From: Deltaproteobacteria bacterium
GTDB lineage: Bacteria > Bdellovibrionota_C > UBA2361 > JANWWW01
Assembly (NCBI GenBank): GCA_025055295.1
Contig: JANWWW010000003.1
Location: 1-55,423 of the forward strand
Reading direction: 5' to 3'
Length of the DNA: 55,423 nucleotides
The notes under the pieces are model-generated. The model did not search any database. It worked only from the letters and a program-made list of their open reading frames with translations, and was not told the DNA's origin. A program made the translations under genes and the position numbers. Position 1 is the stretch's first letter; each line of letters opens with the position of its first letter. Shown here piece after piece: positions 39,950 to 49,439 of the stretch.

Positions 39950-40399
39950 CTAATCATTTTTTTGTTGAGAAAGTTCCTTTCTAGGCTTTTTCTTTCGTAA
40001 CTTCGTGGCATTTTCTGGAACGTCCTCCGAGTGGCACGATTGTTCCGGTTCAAGACGAGAATGAGTATCATTTATGTTCTCACTGGCCCCAGAGCGAATT
40101 TCAGCGTCTCTTTGCCTCTCCATTAGAGTTTTGCCAATTAATCTAGACGCCAACCTTTCAAGGGTGGAAGATTTATACTGAACCAAGATCTGTGTGGGCT
40201 GCTCAGTGTTTCCAAGAGCCGAGGAACTCGCTTGCTTTAACTGATTGATTAGCTCTTCCCTATAAATGTTGTACTCATGCGGAGCACTGATTCCTATTCG
40301 CACCCCATTTTGATACAACGCGACAACTGTGACCTTTATCTCGCCTCCGGGCGTATCTATGAACACAGTTTCTCCGACTTTACGGAAGAGAATCAGCAT
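39950..40399 (-). CDS. csrA: Carbon storage regulator CsrA with long C-terminal extension
   Basis: MLILFRKVGETVFIDTPGGEIKVTVVALYQNGVRIGISAPHEYNIYREELINQL followed by ~90 extra polar residues; sits between flgL and fliW. Confidence 0.85.
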   Translation of the reverse strand: MLILFRKVGETVFIDTPGGEIKVTVVALYQNGVRIGISAPHEYNIYREELINQLKQASSSALGNTEQPTQILVQYKSSTLERLASRLIGKTLMERQRDAEIRSGASENINDTHSRLEPEQSCHSEDVPENATKLRKKKPRKELSQQKND

Positions 40400-40404
40400 T
40401 TAGG

Positions 40405-41388
40405 TTACAGGTAGTCTAACAGATTAAGATTGGAAACTCTAGCTATAACCAGATAAGTGGCTTGCAGATGCGTCTCAACGAGGGAAATTTTTGACGACAC
40501 TTCGGCAATGTCTGTGTCCCTGTGTTTAGCAAGAAACTCTTCTGCTGAGGATTTGTCCAAACGTAAAATTTCAGAAGCTATATTCAAACGGGTCATTCTC
40601 GATCCTACCAATGTTCGCTGATTTGCGATGTCTTCCGCTCTCGCCTCCTCAATCATGTCCAAGGCTTGACGAATGGCATTAGTTTGATTTTGATAATCCG
40701 CCGGGAAAGAATAAGCCGAACCTGTGCCGTTTGGTAGTCCAGTGGGAGGATTAGTCGAATAACCAGCCAAAGCTCTTCCCAGTCTTTCAAGAGACCCTAT
40801 GGCCCGCGCAAAGACGTCAAATCCTGAGCCTGCTATTTCCACGCTGAAATCAGGAGAAATTTGTACAGACCTTGTCTCGTTCGTGCCGGGCTCGGCGTCA
40901 AAAACGTATCTGACGCTCGCTGGACCAGATGCTGGAACAGTATACGCTTGTGCGTCGAATGGTGGATCATCATCATCTGTTCCTGCCCATATAAATCGAC
41001 CCTGATAGGTTGCGTTAGCCAGTTGAACCAAATGGTCTCTCAGCTGAAAAATTTCGTGAGACAACCTTTCTCGCGCTTCGGGGGAGTAGGTTTCATTGCT
41101 TGCTTGCGTGGCTATCTCTTTCGCCCGGATTAAAACGGAATTTGCCTGAGACAAATTTTCTTCTACGAATTCGAAATAACCTCTCAGATAATTAATCCGT
41201 TTGCTAAATAATTCTATATCCGCAAGTTTGTTTTCGTTGCTAACGATTAAGCTATACTTTTCGTCATCACCCGGATTCGATACTTTTACGCCGGACGATA
41301 GCTGGTTAGAAAGGTTTAGGTAAACTTTATTGTGGGCTGCCAGACCGGAAAGCAAAGTGTCAAGTCTTCCCCTGTCAGATACTCTCAT
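40405..41388 (-). CDS. flgL: Flagellar hook-associated protein 3
   Basis: RVSDRGRLDTLLSGLAAHNKVYLNLSNQLSSGVKVSNPGDDEKY; C-terminal coiled coil; downstream of flgK with overlap. Confidence 0.88.
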   Translation of the reverse strand: MRVSDRGRLDTLLSGLAAHNKVYLNLSNQLSSGVKVSNPGDDEKYSLIVSNENKLADIELFSKRINYLRGYFEFVEENLSQANSVLIRAKEIATQASNETYSPEARERLSHEIFQLRDHLVQLANATYQGRFIWAGTDDDDPPFDAQAYTVPASGPASVRYVFDAEPGTNETRSVQISPDFSVEIAGSGFDVFARAIGSLERLGRALAGYSTNPPTGLPNGTGSAYSFPADYQNQTNAIRQALDMIEEARAEDIANQRTLVGSRMTRLNIASEILRLDKSSAEEFLAKHRDTDIAEVSSKISLVETHLQATYLVIARVSNLNLLDYL

Positions 41389-43031
41389 AGCACCTTAAGA
41401 ATTTCAGACAATAAATCATCCGCTACGCTCAAAAGCCGGGCGCTATACTGATAGTACCGTTGAAATTGCGTTAAAAGAGCAAGTTCTTCGTCAGAATTAA
41501 CTCCCCGAACAGAGTCAAGTTGTTGCGAAAAAAAATTCATTCTGTTTAATGAAGATGTGTGATTTTCTTTGATTTCTCGCACTATTGTTCCAATTTCTGT
41601 CTGCGTCAACTCAACAAGATCGGTAGGCCTGCCAGAGTAAGTGAAGCCAGGAGCTGTAAAATTTGTTATTTGATAACGCAAATTTGCAATCTGGGAAGCT
41701 ATTCTTGAGTCCCCCGGAGCTCCAACTAATGACCCCGCAGTTGGGTCAAGATCTCGACTAAAAGCAAGATTATTCGGATCCGATACCAAAAAACGCAGGC
41801 GATCAGCTGTAGAGAAAACAGTCAAGGATCCCAGATCGTTTGGAAGACCGTCGTTGTTTGTATCGCTTAGGGTTACTCCCGTTAGCCCAAACAAGCCATA
41901 AACTCCGGGAGTAAAACCATTAAGATCGATCGACGATGGATCAAAGTAAGTAGTGCCTGGGTCCTCGTCTCCATTAAATGGAAGTGATGGGTCCCATCCG
42001 CGGTAAATTTGGTTCACAGTAGTTAAGAAAAATCGTGACAGTGCCTCGATTTTCCTTGCCACGGACACTATAATTCCGTCTACATTGAACGGATTTATGA
42101 TAGCTGGATCAGCGAGACCGCGGAAAGATAACAGACCACCGATGTCGCCTCCTGAATTCTTCAAAACTTCACTGACATCAACATGAGAATTGAAGCCAAG
42201 CTCAACGACCACGTAGCTTAAAGCAGATCCATCGAGGGCATAGGTTGTGTTGGTTGTAAAACTAGGATTTGTTAAAGCTTTAAGTTTCCAGCTCTCAGAT
42301 CCAGATACCAATGTTAACCCGTTTTTCAAACTGATGGTTACTGTGAAATCCGAGCCTTCAAAGAAATCATACTCGATATGTTTTGCTAGATCATTCAGAA
42401 GTTTATCCCTTTGATCCCTCAAATCAAGAGCGGATCCATGGCCGTTTTGGCTTTCAAATGCTTTGATTTTTGTGTTTAGTTCAGCAATTTGCTTGGTAAT
42501 GAGATTAACCTGATCGACTTTCTGCGAAATCAAACCGTTAGCGTCGCTTTGAAGCTTTGCCAGTGATTTGTAAAGCAATCTGATGTTTTCAGCAAGAAGT
42601 TGTCCCTTTTCGATAAAAGCTCTTCTTAAAGCAGGACTCGAAGGATTTGTTGAAATCTCCTGCGCGCTTTGAAAAAACTCCGTCAATCTGATTCCAAGTT
42701 GAGTTCCAAGCCCTTTTGCTCCAAAAAAATTATCGAGACTACTAATAAGTTCCATTTGCCCATTGAAAAAGTTATGGCGGGCAGTTTCACTTATCATATT
42801 GTTAAAAAAAAACTCATTCGTTATCCTGACAACTGATCCAATCTCCACCCCCGACCCTACCTGAATCTGACCCACGTTACTTTGAGAACCTGTCGTAATA
42901 TTGACTGTCCGTCTCGAGTATCCCGCGGTATCTGCATTGGCAATGTTGTTACTTACCACAGCAATCCTTGCCAGTTGAGCGCGAAGGCTTGAAAGGGACG
43001 AACCAAATATTCTGGCGGAAAAATTTGCCAT
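41385..43031 (-). CDS. flgK: Flagellar hook-associated protein 1
   Basis: SSLRAQLARIAVVSNNIANADTAGYSRRTVNI; LDLRDQRDKLLNDLAKHI; C-terminal LLTQFQRYYQYSARLLSVADDLLSEILKVL. Confidence 0.93.
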   Translation of the reverse strand: MANFSARIFGSSLSSLRAQLARIAVVSNNIANADTAGYSRRTVNITTGSQSNVGQIQVGSGVEIGSVVRITNEFFFNNMISETARHNFFNGQMELISSLDNFFGAKGLGTQLGIRLTEFFQSAQEISTNPSSPALRRAFIEKGQLLAENIRLLYKSLAKLQSDANGLISQKVDQVNLITKQIAELNTKIKAFESQNGHGSALDLRDQRDKLLNDLAKHIEYDFFEGSDFTVTISLKNGLTLVSGSESWKLKALTNPSFTTNTTYALDGSALSYVVVELGFNSHVDVSEVLKNSGGDIGGLLSFRGLADPAIINPFNVDGIIVSVARKIEALSRFFLTTVNQIYRGWDPSLPFNGDEDPGTTYFDPSSIDLNGFTPGVYGLFGLTGVTLSDTNNDGLPNDLGSLTVFSTADRLRFLVSDPNNLAFSRDLDPTAGSLVGAPGDSRIASQIANLRYQITNFTAPGFTYSGRPTDLVELTQTEIGTIVREIKENHTSSLNRMNFFSQQLDSVRGVNSDEELALLTQFQRYYQYSARLLSVADDLLSEILKVL

Positions 43032-43056
43032 CTTTTGAAATTAACACCACTGACAA

Positions 43057-43072
43057 AGCAATCAGTGTGCCA
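43057..43072 (-). promoter_or_regulatory. Sigma-54 promoter TGGCAC-ACTGA-TTGCT upstream of flgK
   Basis: Minus strand reads TGGCACACTGATTGCT: GG/GC dinucleotides at the canonical 10-nt separation, 26 nt before the flgK start codon. Confidence 0.75.
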
Positions 43073-43238
43073 GAACTGGGTGAGCTTGATTTAACGGATT
43101 TGCCGAAAGCCCTTCAAGGAGTAAATTCACTCTAAGGTAAAATCTTGGCGTACCATGTGGGAATTCGCTAAAGAGTGCCGTTTGTATGATTTTGCCAGCC
43201 ATCGGGTTAAATTTTGTTTCTGAAAAAATCCACTTGTT

Positions 43239-43267
43239 TTGATGTTTTTTTCGAACTGTGATATATT
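43239..43267 (+). promoter_or_regulatory. Sigma-70-like promoter TTGATG-N17-TATATT for rplA
   Basis: Directly read; -10 ends 14 nt before the rplA ATG, so a short leader is predicted. Confidence 0.55.
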
Positions 43268-43281
43268 GAAATAATCAAATT

Positions 43282-43998
43282 ATGCCCAAAAGGAGTAAGC
43301 GGTACCAGAAGGAGTTAAGTTTTTTACACGAAAAATTTTCCGCGAAGGAAATGACGTCTGGCGTATCTGTCGAAGCAGCTTTAAAAGCATTAATTGAGGC
43401 ATGCTCGGTAAATTTTGACCCTACCGTTGATTTATCAGTAAATCTTGGCATAGATCCGAGAAAAGCTGAGCAGAATGTGCGAGGCTTTGCAGTGCTACCA
43501 GAAGGTCTGGGTCGTGAAGTAAAGGTAGCCGTTTTTGCCAGAGGTCCAAAAGCGGAAGAAGCGAAGCAGGCTGGGGCTGATTACGTCGGAGCGGAGGATC
43601 TTGTCGCTTTAATACAGGAGGGCAAAATTTTTTTTAACAGCGTCATTGCGACACCCGACTGTATGACCTTGGTAGCTAAAGTTGGCAAGATTTTGGGGCC
43701 TAAAGGGTTGATGCCCAACCCAAAAACCGGGACTGTGACAACTGATGTAGCTAATGCTGTCAAAGATGCAAAAGCGGGAAAAGTTGAATTTAAAAACGAC
43801 AAAGGCGGAACAATACATGTTCCTGTTGGTAAAGTGTCATTTGGACTGAGCAGACTGTTGTCAAATATCAAGGCAGTTACTTCTGCCATAAATCGTTCAA
43901 AACCTCAAACAATTAGGGGAAACTTCATAAAGAGCGCTTTCTTATCCCATTCTCAAGGCCCAAGTGTCAACATTAAAATTTCTGAGCTTACGTTGTAA
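43282..43998 (+). CDS. rplA: 50S ribosomal protein L1
   Basis: VDLSVNLGIDPRKAEQNVRGFAVLPEGLG, GKILGPKGLMPNPKTGTVTTDVANAVKDAKAGKVEFKNDKGGTIHVPVGK. Confidence 0.95.
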   Translation: MPKRSKRYQKELSFLHEKFSAKEMTSGVSVEAALKALIEACSVNFDPTVDLSVNLGIDPRKAEQNVRGFAVLPEGLGREVKVAVFARGPKAEEAKQAGADYVGAEDLVALIQEGKIFFNSVIATPDCMTLVAKVGKILGPKGLMPNPKTGTVTTDVANAVKDAKAGKVEFKNDKGGTIHVPVGKVSFGLSRLLSNIKAVTSAINRSKPQTIRGNFIKSAFLSHSQGPSVNIKISELTL

Positions 43999-44093
43999 AA
44001 ACGGTTGCTGTTCACCAAGTAGTCTAGGTTCTTACTGTATCAAAACCGGTTTTATTACGATAAAAACTAAGTGATGAATTCTACACTCGAACA

Positions 44094-45587
44094 ATGAGCA
44101 CTGAGGCGGGCAAAGTGAAACTGTTTAATGACCTTTACGAAATAAAAGGCGTCATAGGGCGAGGGGAGTCTTCGGTAGTTTACAAAGCTATTGATGTATA
44201 CAACAACAATGCCGAGGTAGCGTTAAAGGTTTTAAATGTAAACGAAGCAGATCCAGATTTTTTAAAGCTAAAGCATCGGCTAAGGAACGAGGCTCTATGC
44301 ATGATCTCCACTAATAATAAATTCGTTGTTAAATTAATTGACTTCCAGGCAGTTGGATCGTTGTGTTATTTGGTTACTGAGTTCGCTCCGTATCTCGATC
44401 TTAAATTTTATGTCGAAACTTTAGGCAGGCCGCTTAAACCTTCCGAAGTAAAATTATTTCTTAAGCAGATCTTAATAGGTTTGGAACATGTCCACAGTTT
44501 AGGTGTTATACACCGGGATATCAGACCTGAAAATATTTTGGTTTTCTCGCCAAATTTGGTAAAACTTGGCGATTTTAGCAATGCGATAACTCAGGGAGAA
44601 GCTTTGCCACAGGAAGAGCTTTTGAAAGCTCAGGGTAGTTTACTATACATGCCTCCAGAAGTCATAACTGGGGGCCAGCCTTCTCCAAAGGGGGATTTAT
44701 ATTCCTTGGGTATTACTTTTCTTGAGCTTATGAGAGGTTCAAACCCATTTGAAAAAATACCCTTAATTCAGTCCTTGGCAGCTAGAGAAAGCCTTGCTCT
44801 TGATCCGCTTGAAGATATCCCCTTTGACCTTAGGTATACTTTGCGCTTGCTCATTCAGTTTGATCTATTATTCAGGCCAAAAACGGCCAAGGAGGCTCTT
44901 TCCTATTTAGAAAATCCGGAGCTAGCCGAAAATAAATGGAGAAACTTGGATGAGTTGCTAAAAAAATCTACCCCTCAAGACATGCATTATGAAAAACAAT
45001 ATGATCAGAAAACTATCGTATTATCGGAGGAAGAAATTATTGAAAGGATTAAACAAGCTGACAGCAATTCACCCAGAAAATCTCTATTAGACATTTTTAA
45101 AAATGCAAAAAACTGGTTCTCAAAAATTGCTTTTGTTGCCAATTTACGCAGGGTTAGTGAAACGAGAATTCTTTTGGTTTTACTTGCAGTTTCAGTGATT
45201 GCAACCGCAAGCTTTTTGTGGCTTAGCGGGAAGGAAAAGGTGGAAGCAAATCAGATTGAGATCGCAAAACAGTGGTTGCCAATATCAATGCTGGAAATTC
45301 CAGATGGCATTTACAAAGCAACATTTTCACGCGCCCTACCGGTTTTTGACTCCATAGAAGCTGTTATCGTAAAAAGCGACGGAAGAATGCATGTATCCTT
45401 TCTATTAGACGTAGCTATCACATCGAGTGCTCCTATGGGGGAAGGGTCTGTAATTCTGGACGCTATGACACAGCAACTAAGACTGTTTAACCCTAGGTCC
45501 AACAAAAATCACTTTATTTTAGAAACGGTTAATCTGGATAACAATCTAACGGGGTTACTTAAACTTGAATTACTTAAGCCTTTATGA
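44094..45587 (+). CDS. Serine/threonine protein kinase with TM segment and extracytoplasmic C-terminal domain
   Basis: IGRGESSVVYKAIDVYNNNAEVALKVL, VIHRDIRPENILVFS, VKLGDFSNAI, YMPPEVITGGQPSPKGDLYSLGITFLELMRGSNPF; TM ILLVLLAVSVIATASFLWL. Confidence 0.88.
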   Translation: MSTEAGKVKLFNDLYEIKGVIGRGESSVVYKAIDVYNNNAEVALKVLNVNEADPDFLKLKHRLRNEALCMISTNNKFVVKLIDFQAVGSLCYLVTEFAPYLDLKFYVETLGRPLKPSEVKLFLKQILIGLEHVHSLGVIHRDIRPENILVFSPNLVKLGDFSNAITQGEALPQEELLKAQGSLLYMPPEVITGGQPSPKGDLYSLGITFLELMRGSNPFEKIPLIQSLAARESLALDPLEDIPFDLRYTLRLLIQFDLLFRPKTAKEALSYLENPELAENKWRNLDELLKKSTPQDMHYEKQYDQKTIVLSEEEIIERIKQADSNSPRKSLLDIFKNAKNWFSKIAFVANLRRVSETRILLVLLAVSVIATASFLWLSGKEKVEANQIEIAKQWLPISMLEIPDGIYKATFSRALPVFDSIEAVIVKSDGRMHVSFLLDVAITSSAPMGEGSVILDAMTQQLRLFNPRSNKNHFILETVNLDNNLTGLLKLELLKPL

Positions 45588-46078
45588 AATTTCTTTTGCT
45601 TGCATTTTTAAGCTTAGGTTTATCACAAGTAAGAGACATTGTTCTAAGGACCAAGGAAAAAGGAATTCCATCTGTAGGAAAGGGCTTAGAGGTTGAAGCG
45701 CTTGTTGTAGCGGAAAAGAAAGACATAACACCTGTAAAGCTATTTATAGTCAGGGATAAAATTCCTTTCGAACTCACGGCAAAACTTGAAAGCGAAGATC
45801 CAAAGGGTCTAATCTACTCAGCCTTAGCTCCAGCTCCAGTCAAAGAAATGATAGTAATAGCTTACGTGCCAATCAGCGCAGAAAAAGCTATAAAGTCAAA
45901 ACCGCTCTTTATTAAAAGACCGTGTGTGCAGAAAACAGAACTTGAAAAAGAAGTAAGCTTAGATAGAATCCCTGTTGAAAATCTAATTGAATTAAATGAG
46001 GGACTAACATTTGATACGGAACTCTACCAAAACCTTATTAAACAAATTGAAACACTTGCGCGTGTTTTAGACCAATGA
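45584..46078 (+). CDS. Small exported protein, translationally coupled to the kinase
   Basis: Signal peptide MKFLLLAFLSLGLSQV; ATGA overlap with the kinase stop. Confidence 0.6.
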   Translation: MKFLLLAFLSLGLSQVRDIVLRTKEKGIPSVGKGLEVEALVVAEKKDITPVKLFIVRDKIPFELTAKLESEDPKGLIYSALAPAPVKEMIVIAYVPISAEKAIKSKPLFIKRPCVQKTELEKEVSLDRIPVENLIELNEGLTFDTELYQNLIKQIETLARVLDQ

Positions 46079-46530
46079 AAGCAGCTCTGTTATTTCTGTT
46101 CGTTGTGCTGATTTCCGAAACACCCCCAATTTATGTGGTCAAACGAGGCAAACAACTTGAGATCCTCGAAACCCTCCCGCGTAAAAAAATTGATGGTTAT
46201 GTTGAAATAATTCAATCGGCCTATGGTTTGGAAGTATCCCCTTACAGGAAAATAAACTCCTCCAATATCCAAAAGTGTCCTATAAATCGGGATTTAAACA
46301 TGACACCGGAAGTTTACAACAACTTGGTTGAGCTGGCAAAAAAAAGACTCGAAAGGAGAAAGCTTCTCGACCAAAAATTGAGGCTTCTACTGACGGACGA
46401 TTTTATAAAAAAACTAAACTCTATAGAGCGAAAATACAATTTGAAATATCCAAATCCAATATCAAGAAGCATAGACGCTTTCGAACTTGCCAACCGTGTT
46501 GCTGTGATATTGGCTGTTTTGGCAAATTAG
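46075..46530 (+). CDS. Small exported protein, third gene of the kinase operon
   Basis: Signal peptide MKAALLFLFVVLISET; ATGA overlap with the preceding gene; C-terminal hydrophobic helix. Confidence 0.6.
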   Translation: MKAALLFLFVVLISETPPIYVVKRGKQLEILETLPRKKIDGYVEIIQSAYGLEVSPYRKINSSNIQKCPINRDLNMTPEVYNNLVELAKKRLERRKLLDQKLRLLLTDDFIKKLNSIERKYNLKYPNPISRSIDAFELANRVAVILAVLAN

Positions 46531-46917
46531 AATCTAATTATCCGATCACTTTTCTAGGTCAAATTTGAAATGTTGAAAAAGATACGACAAAATTTCAAGA
46601 AAACAATTTCTTGCATAGCGCCAGCTCTTACTCTCTTTTCAGTGATGACCAAACTATTCGAGCGGATTTCTCTGACAAAAACCCTTAAAACAACATTTAT
46701 TATTTTAAAAAATAAGGCAAAGGGAAGCGGGATGCACCGTTGCAAACGCTCCTCTCGATCTATGAAACTCCTCAGGAAATAGCAGGTTTCCAACGAAATT
46801 TAATAAAAATTTCATTTTTGGCTTATTATAAGCACACATTTTCTATTATGATCTTTAAAGGTGAATTTTTTATTCTCTTACTCGAACTCGGATATTATAC
46901 TTTGAATAGCCGGTTAC

Positions 46918-47799
46918 GTGTTCAGCCAGCTGATTGTTAATTCCCTTGTTTCGGGAGGTCTTTACGCGACTCTAGGATTTGGTTTCTCGTTAATCTTAAA
47001 CGCAGTAAAAATTCTTCCATTCTTTTTCGGCGCTCTTGGCATTATATCCGCATATTCCTTGTATTGGCTTCTTGAACTTGGCAGGTTTTCGTTCATTACA
47101 TGTTTACTGTTAAGCGCCCTAGTCACAATTTGTTTTACCGTTAGTCTAAATCAGTTTTTGTTTAAGGTTTTTAGGCAGAAGAAGGCCTCAGAGTTCGTCA
47201 TGCTGGTTTTAGGGTTAGCGATAGGAATATTTTTGGAAAATCTACTCTTGATGCTATTCGGGCCTGATGTTAAGACCATACCTCTGCCATTTGAGAACCA
47301 AAATATTCAAATTTTTGGAGCGCACGTAACCTTCGTACAAATTTTGATTTTCGCTATTTCACTGCCGCTTCTGGTAGCATCAGTTTATCTTATTTATTTC
47401 ACTTATTTGGGTATAATCGTGCGATCTCTTATCGAAGAACCACAGACAGCAGAAATTCTTGGTGTAAACAAAGAGAGGGCTTTTTTTTTGATTTTTTTAG
47501 TTTGTGGTTTAATAGCCTTTCTGTCCGGGGTATTGTACGCCTTTGAGTACAATTTAGAACCCTTCGTGGGGGTTAATCTGACCATAAAAGCCTTTATCTC
47601 CGCAATCATAGGTGGCAAAGATGTTGTTCCGGCTTCAATCGCAGGAGGTTTTATCCTTGGGACAATAGAAAACGTGTCGACTTACTACTTGCCGGCCTCG
47701 TATAAAGACGGAGTTTCATTTATAGTTATGTTCATTTTCCTTCTTTTTCGGCCTAAAGGGATTTTTGGAACACGGCTAAGACAGGAAACGGCGGGATGA
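46918..47799 (+). CDS. livH: Branched-chain amino-acid-type ABC transporter permease LivH
   Basis: LIVNSLVSGGLYATLGFGFSLILNAVKI; EPQTAEILGVNKERAFFLIFLVCGLIAFLSGVLYA; GGKDVVPASIAGGFILG. Confidence 0.88.
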   Translation: MFSQLIVNSLVSGGLYATLGFGFSLILNAVKILPFFFGALGIISAYSLYWLLELGRFSFITCLLLSALVTICFTVSLNQFLFKVFRQKKASEFVMLVLGLAIGIFLENLLLMLFGPDVKTIPLPFENQNIQIFGAHVTFVQILIFAISLPLLVASVYLIYFTYLGIIVRSLIEEPQTAEILGVNKERAFFLIFLVCGLIAFLSGVLYAFEYNLEPFVGVNLTIKAFISAIIGGKDVVPASIAGGFILGTIENVSTYYLPASYKDGVSFIVMFIFLLFRPKGIFGTRLRQETAG

Positions 47800-48677
47800 T
47801 CGAGGCGGAGCTTTTGAATTACATAATTCACATTTTAATAATTTTTTTTATTTTCACGTTTTTCAGCCTCTCTGCCACTATATCAATAGGACTCACCGGT
47901 CTTTTCAATTTATCTTTTCCGGGATTGGCATTGTTTTCCGCCTACTGTTCCGCGCTTTTGGCAATACATGGCCCTTTACCTTTTGAAATTTGTCTTTTTG
48001 CCTCCTCTGTCGCAAGCGCTATTATCGGTTATTTTTTGTCCGCCATATCCAATAGATTTAAAGGAGACTATTATGCGTTGGTGACATTCGGTTTCAATTA
48101 CGTTGTGTTAACCGTATGTCTCAACTGGGAAAGTCTGACTAACGGGGCATTAGGAATTACAAATATTCCTTTTGAAAGCCTTTTGATTAGTCCCATGACC
48201 CCTTTGAAAATTTTGACCGTATACGGTTGCTTATGTATTTTCTCGATATGGTTTTCGTTAAAACTTAAACGATCCCCTTTAGGCAGGTGTCTCATGGCAA
48301 TAAGGGATGATGAGGTTGCAATGATTTCGATTGGTAGAAATGTATTTCTCCTGAAAAATTTAAGTGCTTTTGTGTCTGGTTTTTTTTCTGGATCGGTAGG
48401 AGCTCTTTACGCTCACTATATTTCTTATATTGATCCATTTAGCGTTGGGTTACATGATCTGGTCTTCGTGCTTGCAAGCGTGTTTCTTGGTGGATTGGGT
48501 TCTCTAAAGGGTGCCGTGGCAGGGACTTTTATATTAACTTCAATTCCTGAACTGCTAAGGTTCCTAGAGATACCACCATCCGTTTTAGGGCCTTTGAGAC
48601 AAATGATTTATGCTGTCATACTTGTCATAATAATTTGGTTGAAACCAAAAGGCATTTTTGGTCGCGTGGTTGTTTAA
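47796..48677 (+). CDS. livM: Branched-chain amino-acid-type ABC transporter permease LivM
   Basis: SLSATISIGLTGLFNLSFPG; GRCLMAIRDDEVAMISIGRNVFLLKNLSAFVSGFFSGSVGALYAHY; FLGGLGSLKGAVAGTF. Confidence 0.88.
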   Translation: MIEAELLNYIIHILIIFFIFTFFSLSATISIGLTGLFNLSFPGLALFSAYCSALLAIHGPLPFEICLFASSVASAIIGYFLSAISNRFKGDYYALVTFGFNYVVLTVCLNWESLTNGALGITNIPFESLLISPMTPLKILTVYGCLCIFSIWFSLKLKRSPLGRCLMAIRDDEVAMISIGRNVFLLKNLSAFVSGFFSGSVGALYAHYISYIDPFSVGLHDLVFVLASVFLGGLGSLKGAVAGTFILTSIPELLRFLEIPPSVLGPLRQMIYAVILVIIIWLKPKGIFGRVVV

Positions 48678-48680
48678 GTC

Positions 48681-49439
48681 ATGGATGACATCCTTTTACG
48701 TATAAAAGGCCTGACTAAGCGCTTTGGAGGTGTTGTAGCATTGAATAACTTTAGTATTGAGATAAAAAAAGGACTAATCTATGGTTTAATTGGACCAAAT
48801 GGCGCTGGCAAAACAACCCTTTTTAACGTATTGTCAGGTTTTTTAGACCCTGACGAAGGACAAATACGCTTTTTGAATACCGACATTCTGAAACTAAAAC
48901 CTTTTGAAAGAGCTAATATTTTCTCTAGAAGCTTTCAGCTTACGCGAAATTTTCTCAACCTGACGGTGCAAGACAATCTTTTACTAAGTTTTCGATCAAA
49001 TTACGAGTCCATTTTATCTTTTATTTTCTTCAAATATGAAGAAGAGAAAGAGCTTCTAAAACAATCCTCCAGTTTTCTACGTGAACTGGATGTTAGTTTG
49101 GATTTCCGCGCATTAGCTCGAGATCTGTCCTATGGTCAAAGTAAGCTTTTGGAAATGGTTAGATGTGTCTTAAGACCGCATCAGATATTGCTTTTAGACG
49201 AACCCGTTGCTGGAGTGAACCCGGAAACAAGAAAAAAAATCAATCATATGCTTAAGTTACAGAAAGAGAAAGGTGATACAATAATACTCATCGAACATGA
49301 CATCAATTTTGTTATGACGTGTTCAGATTACGTGTTTGCCCTTGCCGAAGGAAAGCTAATTGCTCAAGGCTCCCCTCTCGAAGTCAGAAACAACCCACAA
49401 GTTCTTAAAAGCTACCTTGGAGAAACAGAATCAGTATAA
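48681..49439 (+). CDS. livG: Branched-chain amino-acid-type ABC transporter ATPase LivG
   Basis: GLIGPNGAGKTTLFNVLSGFLDPDEGQI, RSFQLTRNFLNLTVQDNLLL, LSYGQSKLLEMVRCVLRPHQILLLDEPVAGVNP, IEHDINFVMTCSD. Confidence 0.9.
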   Translation: MDDILLRIKGLTKRFGGVVALNNFSIEIKKGLIYGLIGPNGAGKTTLFNVLSGFLDPDEGQIRFLNTDILKLKPFERANIFSRSFQLTRNFLNLTVQDNLLLSFRSNYESILSFIFFKYEEEKELLKQSSSFLRELDVSLDFRALARDLSYGQSKLLEMVRCVLRPHQILLLDEPVAGVNPETRKKINHMLKLQKEKGDTIILIEHDINFVMTCSDYVFALAEGKLIAQGSPLEVRNNPQVLKSYLGETESV

